A DNA stretch of 64,000 bases, from the NCBI GenBank assembly GCA_019745415.1, contig JAIETF010000028.1:62001-126000 (forward strand), read 5' to 3'. Position 1 is the stretch's first letter. Every line of letters begins with the position of its first letter. Under the pieces are notes generated by a model. It saw only the letters and a program-made list of their open reading frames with translations, had not been told where the DNA came from and ran no database searches. Position numbers and translations under genes: made by a program. Below are positions 63,316-64,000 of the stretch, one piece after another. Source of the stretch: Candidatus Obscuribacterales bacterium (GTDB lineage Bacteria > Cyanobacteriota > Vampirovibrionia > Obscuribacterales > Obscuribacteraceae).

Positions 63316-64000
63316 ATGCCCTCAACTTTTGGAAGGTTTGCTGACAGACTTGGCGGTAGAAACAAAAGAGAGAATATTGCTATTAGAGATAGAGGACGGA
63401 CGCTAGCAGCGTTGATGTTGCTCTGTCTCTTTTGGACTTTCAGTTTCAGTGATTTGAGCGGGGCGGCTGGTTCGGTTTTTGCGCAGAGCGGAGAGAGCAA
63501 TCTCAGTCGCAATCTCACCGTTCTATATGCGACAACAAGGTTCAACGATAGTCCGAGCGGAAGACCCTTATACGGGGGCTCAAGACATCTCAATATCGGA
63601 GCTGGTTCGACTGAATACGGCACTATCTCGTTCTTACGTCCAGATGATGGAGCTTCCACCACCGCTTCCAAGAGTTTTGCCGACCTGCGCGCCGTCATGG
63701 GGCAACGAGACACCTACTGGAAGCAAGCCAGCCTTGGACAAATTTCGAGACTTTCAGACAGCGAGTTCTTTTCTAAAGTGAAAGACTTTCATGGTCTTAT
63801 TTGCTTATATGTTCACGGCTATGACATGACCTTCGACGAAGCCTCAAGAGAAATTGCCGAATTGGCTGATGAGTACCGTCGGCGCAATCCAAGCGTACCA
63901 ATCTTGCCGGTTTTCTTTTCCTGGCCTTCACCGGGTAATACGGCCGACTATACCGGCGACGAAGCCAATCTCGACTGGAGCGAGAAACCTTTCCGCGAAT
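63316..64000 (+). CDS. Exported DUF900-type alpha/beta hydrolase (N-terminal part)
   Basis: The frame runs off the right edge; 228 codons are visible. ATG 63316 has AAGGAG (63304-63309) 6 nt upstream. A hydrophobic stretch (TLAALMLLCLFWTFSFSDL, about 31-49) is the signal or anchor. LTVLYATTRFNDSPSGR, YGTISF and LICLYVHGYDMTFDEASREIAEL with PVFFSWPSPGNTADYTGDE match the PF05990 (DUF900) family, whose nucleophile lies further downstream. Substrate unknown. Confidence 0.75.
   Translation, partial: MPSTFGRFADRLGGRNKRENIAIRDRGRTLAALMLLCLFWTFSFSDLSGAAGSVFAQSGESNLSRNLTVLYATTRFNDSPSGRPLYGGSRHLNIGAGSTEYGTISFLRPDDGASTTASKSFADLRAVMGQRDTYWKQASLGQISRLSDSEFFSKVKDFHGLICLYVHGYDMTFDEASREIAELADEYRRRNPSVPILPVFFSWPSPGNTADYTGDEANLDWSEKPFRE

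Noticed and set aside
1..64000. tRNA or rRNA genes
   Set aside because: I looked in the intergenic gaps for T-loop and acceptor-stem patterns and found none; a covariance-model scan would be needed to exclude them fully.

Overview
The window is 64 kb of bacterial chromosome with about 50 genes on both strands. No tRNA, rRNA, CRISPR array or complete insertion sequence was seen. The gene mix suggests an aerobic or facultative, non-photosynthetic member of the cyanobacterial radiation, most like Vampirovibrionia (Melainabacteria), order Obscuribacterales. This rests on plant/cyanobacterial-size IspH, oxygen-dependent HemY, ETF and ETF:quinone oxidoreductase genes, a Ppx/GppA polyphosphatase, Hanks-type kinases, a caspase-TPR protein and many TPR proteins. 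It is an inference from gene content, not from a marker gene.

Layout. 1-2.4 kb: tail of an ICMT-like methyltransferase and small exported proteins. 2.4-9.1 kb: ppx, hemY-hemE, a thioredoxin-reductase-like flavoenzyme and ispH. 9.2-15.2 kb: a small exported protein, then a two-gene locus made of a 1300-aa protein with a long disordered middle and a tail-anchored pseudo-receiver protein carrying five WG(D/N)LD(S/A)IPTP motifs. 15.2-18.3 kb: pterin dehydratase, membrane HtrA protease and a YkgJ-type cysteine-cluster protein. 18.4-23.8 kb: exported caspase-TPR protein, overlapping membrane protein and a UPF0158-type protein. 23.8-27.9 kb: an Sm-like small protein, an 866-aa low-complexity protein and a lipoprotein with a duplicated domain. 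28-33.6 kb: kbl-tdh (threonine to glycine plus acetyl-CoA), a thioredoxin-fold protein and a DUF885 hydrolase. 33.8-37.5 kb: etfB-etfA-ETF:QO. 37.5-40.7 kb: a minus-strand operon of membrane and TPR proteins. 40.7-45.4 kb: a hydrolase, an acyl-CoA synthetase, an NHL propeller and rsfS. 45.6-50.5 kb: hup, a TPR protein, rpsO-pnp and a ferredoxin. 50.7-57.1 kb: a LuxR-type regulator lacking its phospho-acceptor Asp and a 1393-aa AsmA-like protein. 57.2-59.8 kb: a Xer recombinase and a protein that looks like an ISXO2/IS1595 transposase whose catalytic core has been replaced. 59.9-64 kb: two tandem membrane Ser/Thr kinases and the start of a DUF900-type hydrolase.

How they fit together. The acyl-CoA synthetase and the ETF branch would feed electrons from acyl-CoA or amino-acid oxidation into a quinone pool, and kbl-tdh supplies acetyl-CoA. 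HemE and HemY support haem for respiration. HtrA, AsmA-like, DUF885, lipoprotein and TPR genes point to an elaborate envelope. The best candidates for undescribed biology are the 9.9-15.2 kb repeat-motif locus, the transposase-derived protein at 58.5-59.8 kb, and the caspase-TPR/membrane protein pair at 18.4-23.2 kb. Several starts are GTG or TTG, and I moved many starts to sites with a clear Shine-Dalgarno or signal peptide. All function calls come from motif recognition; no database search was run.
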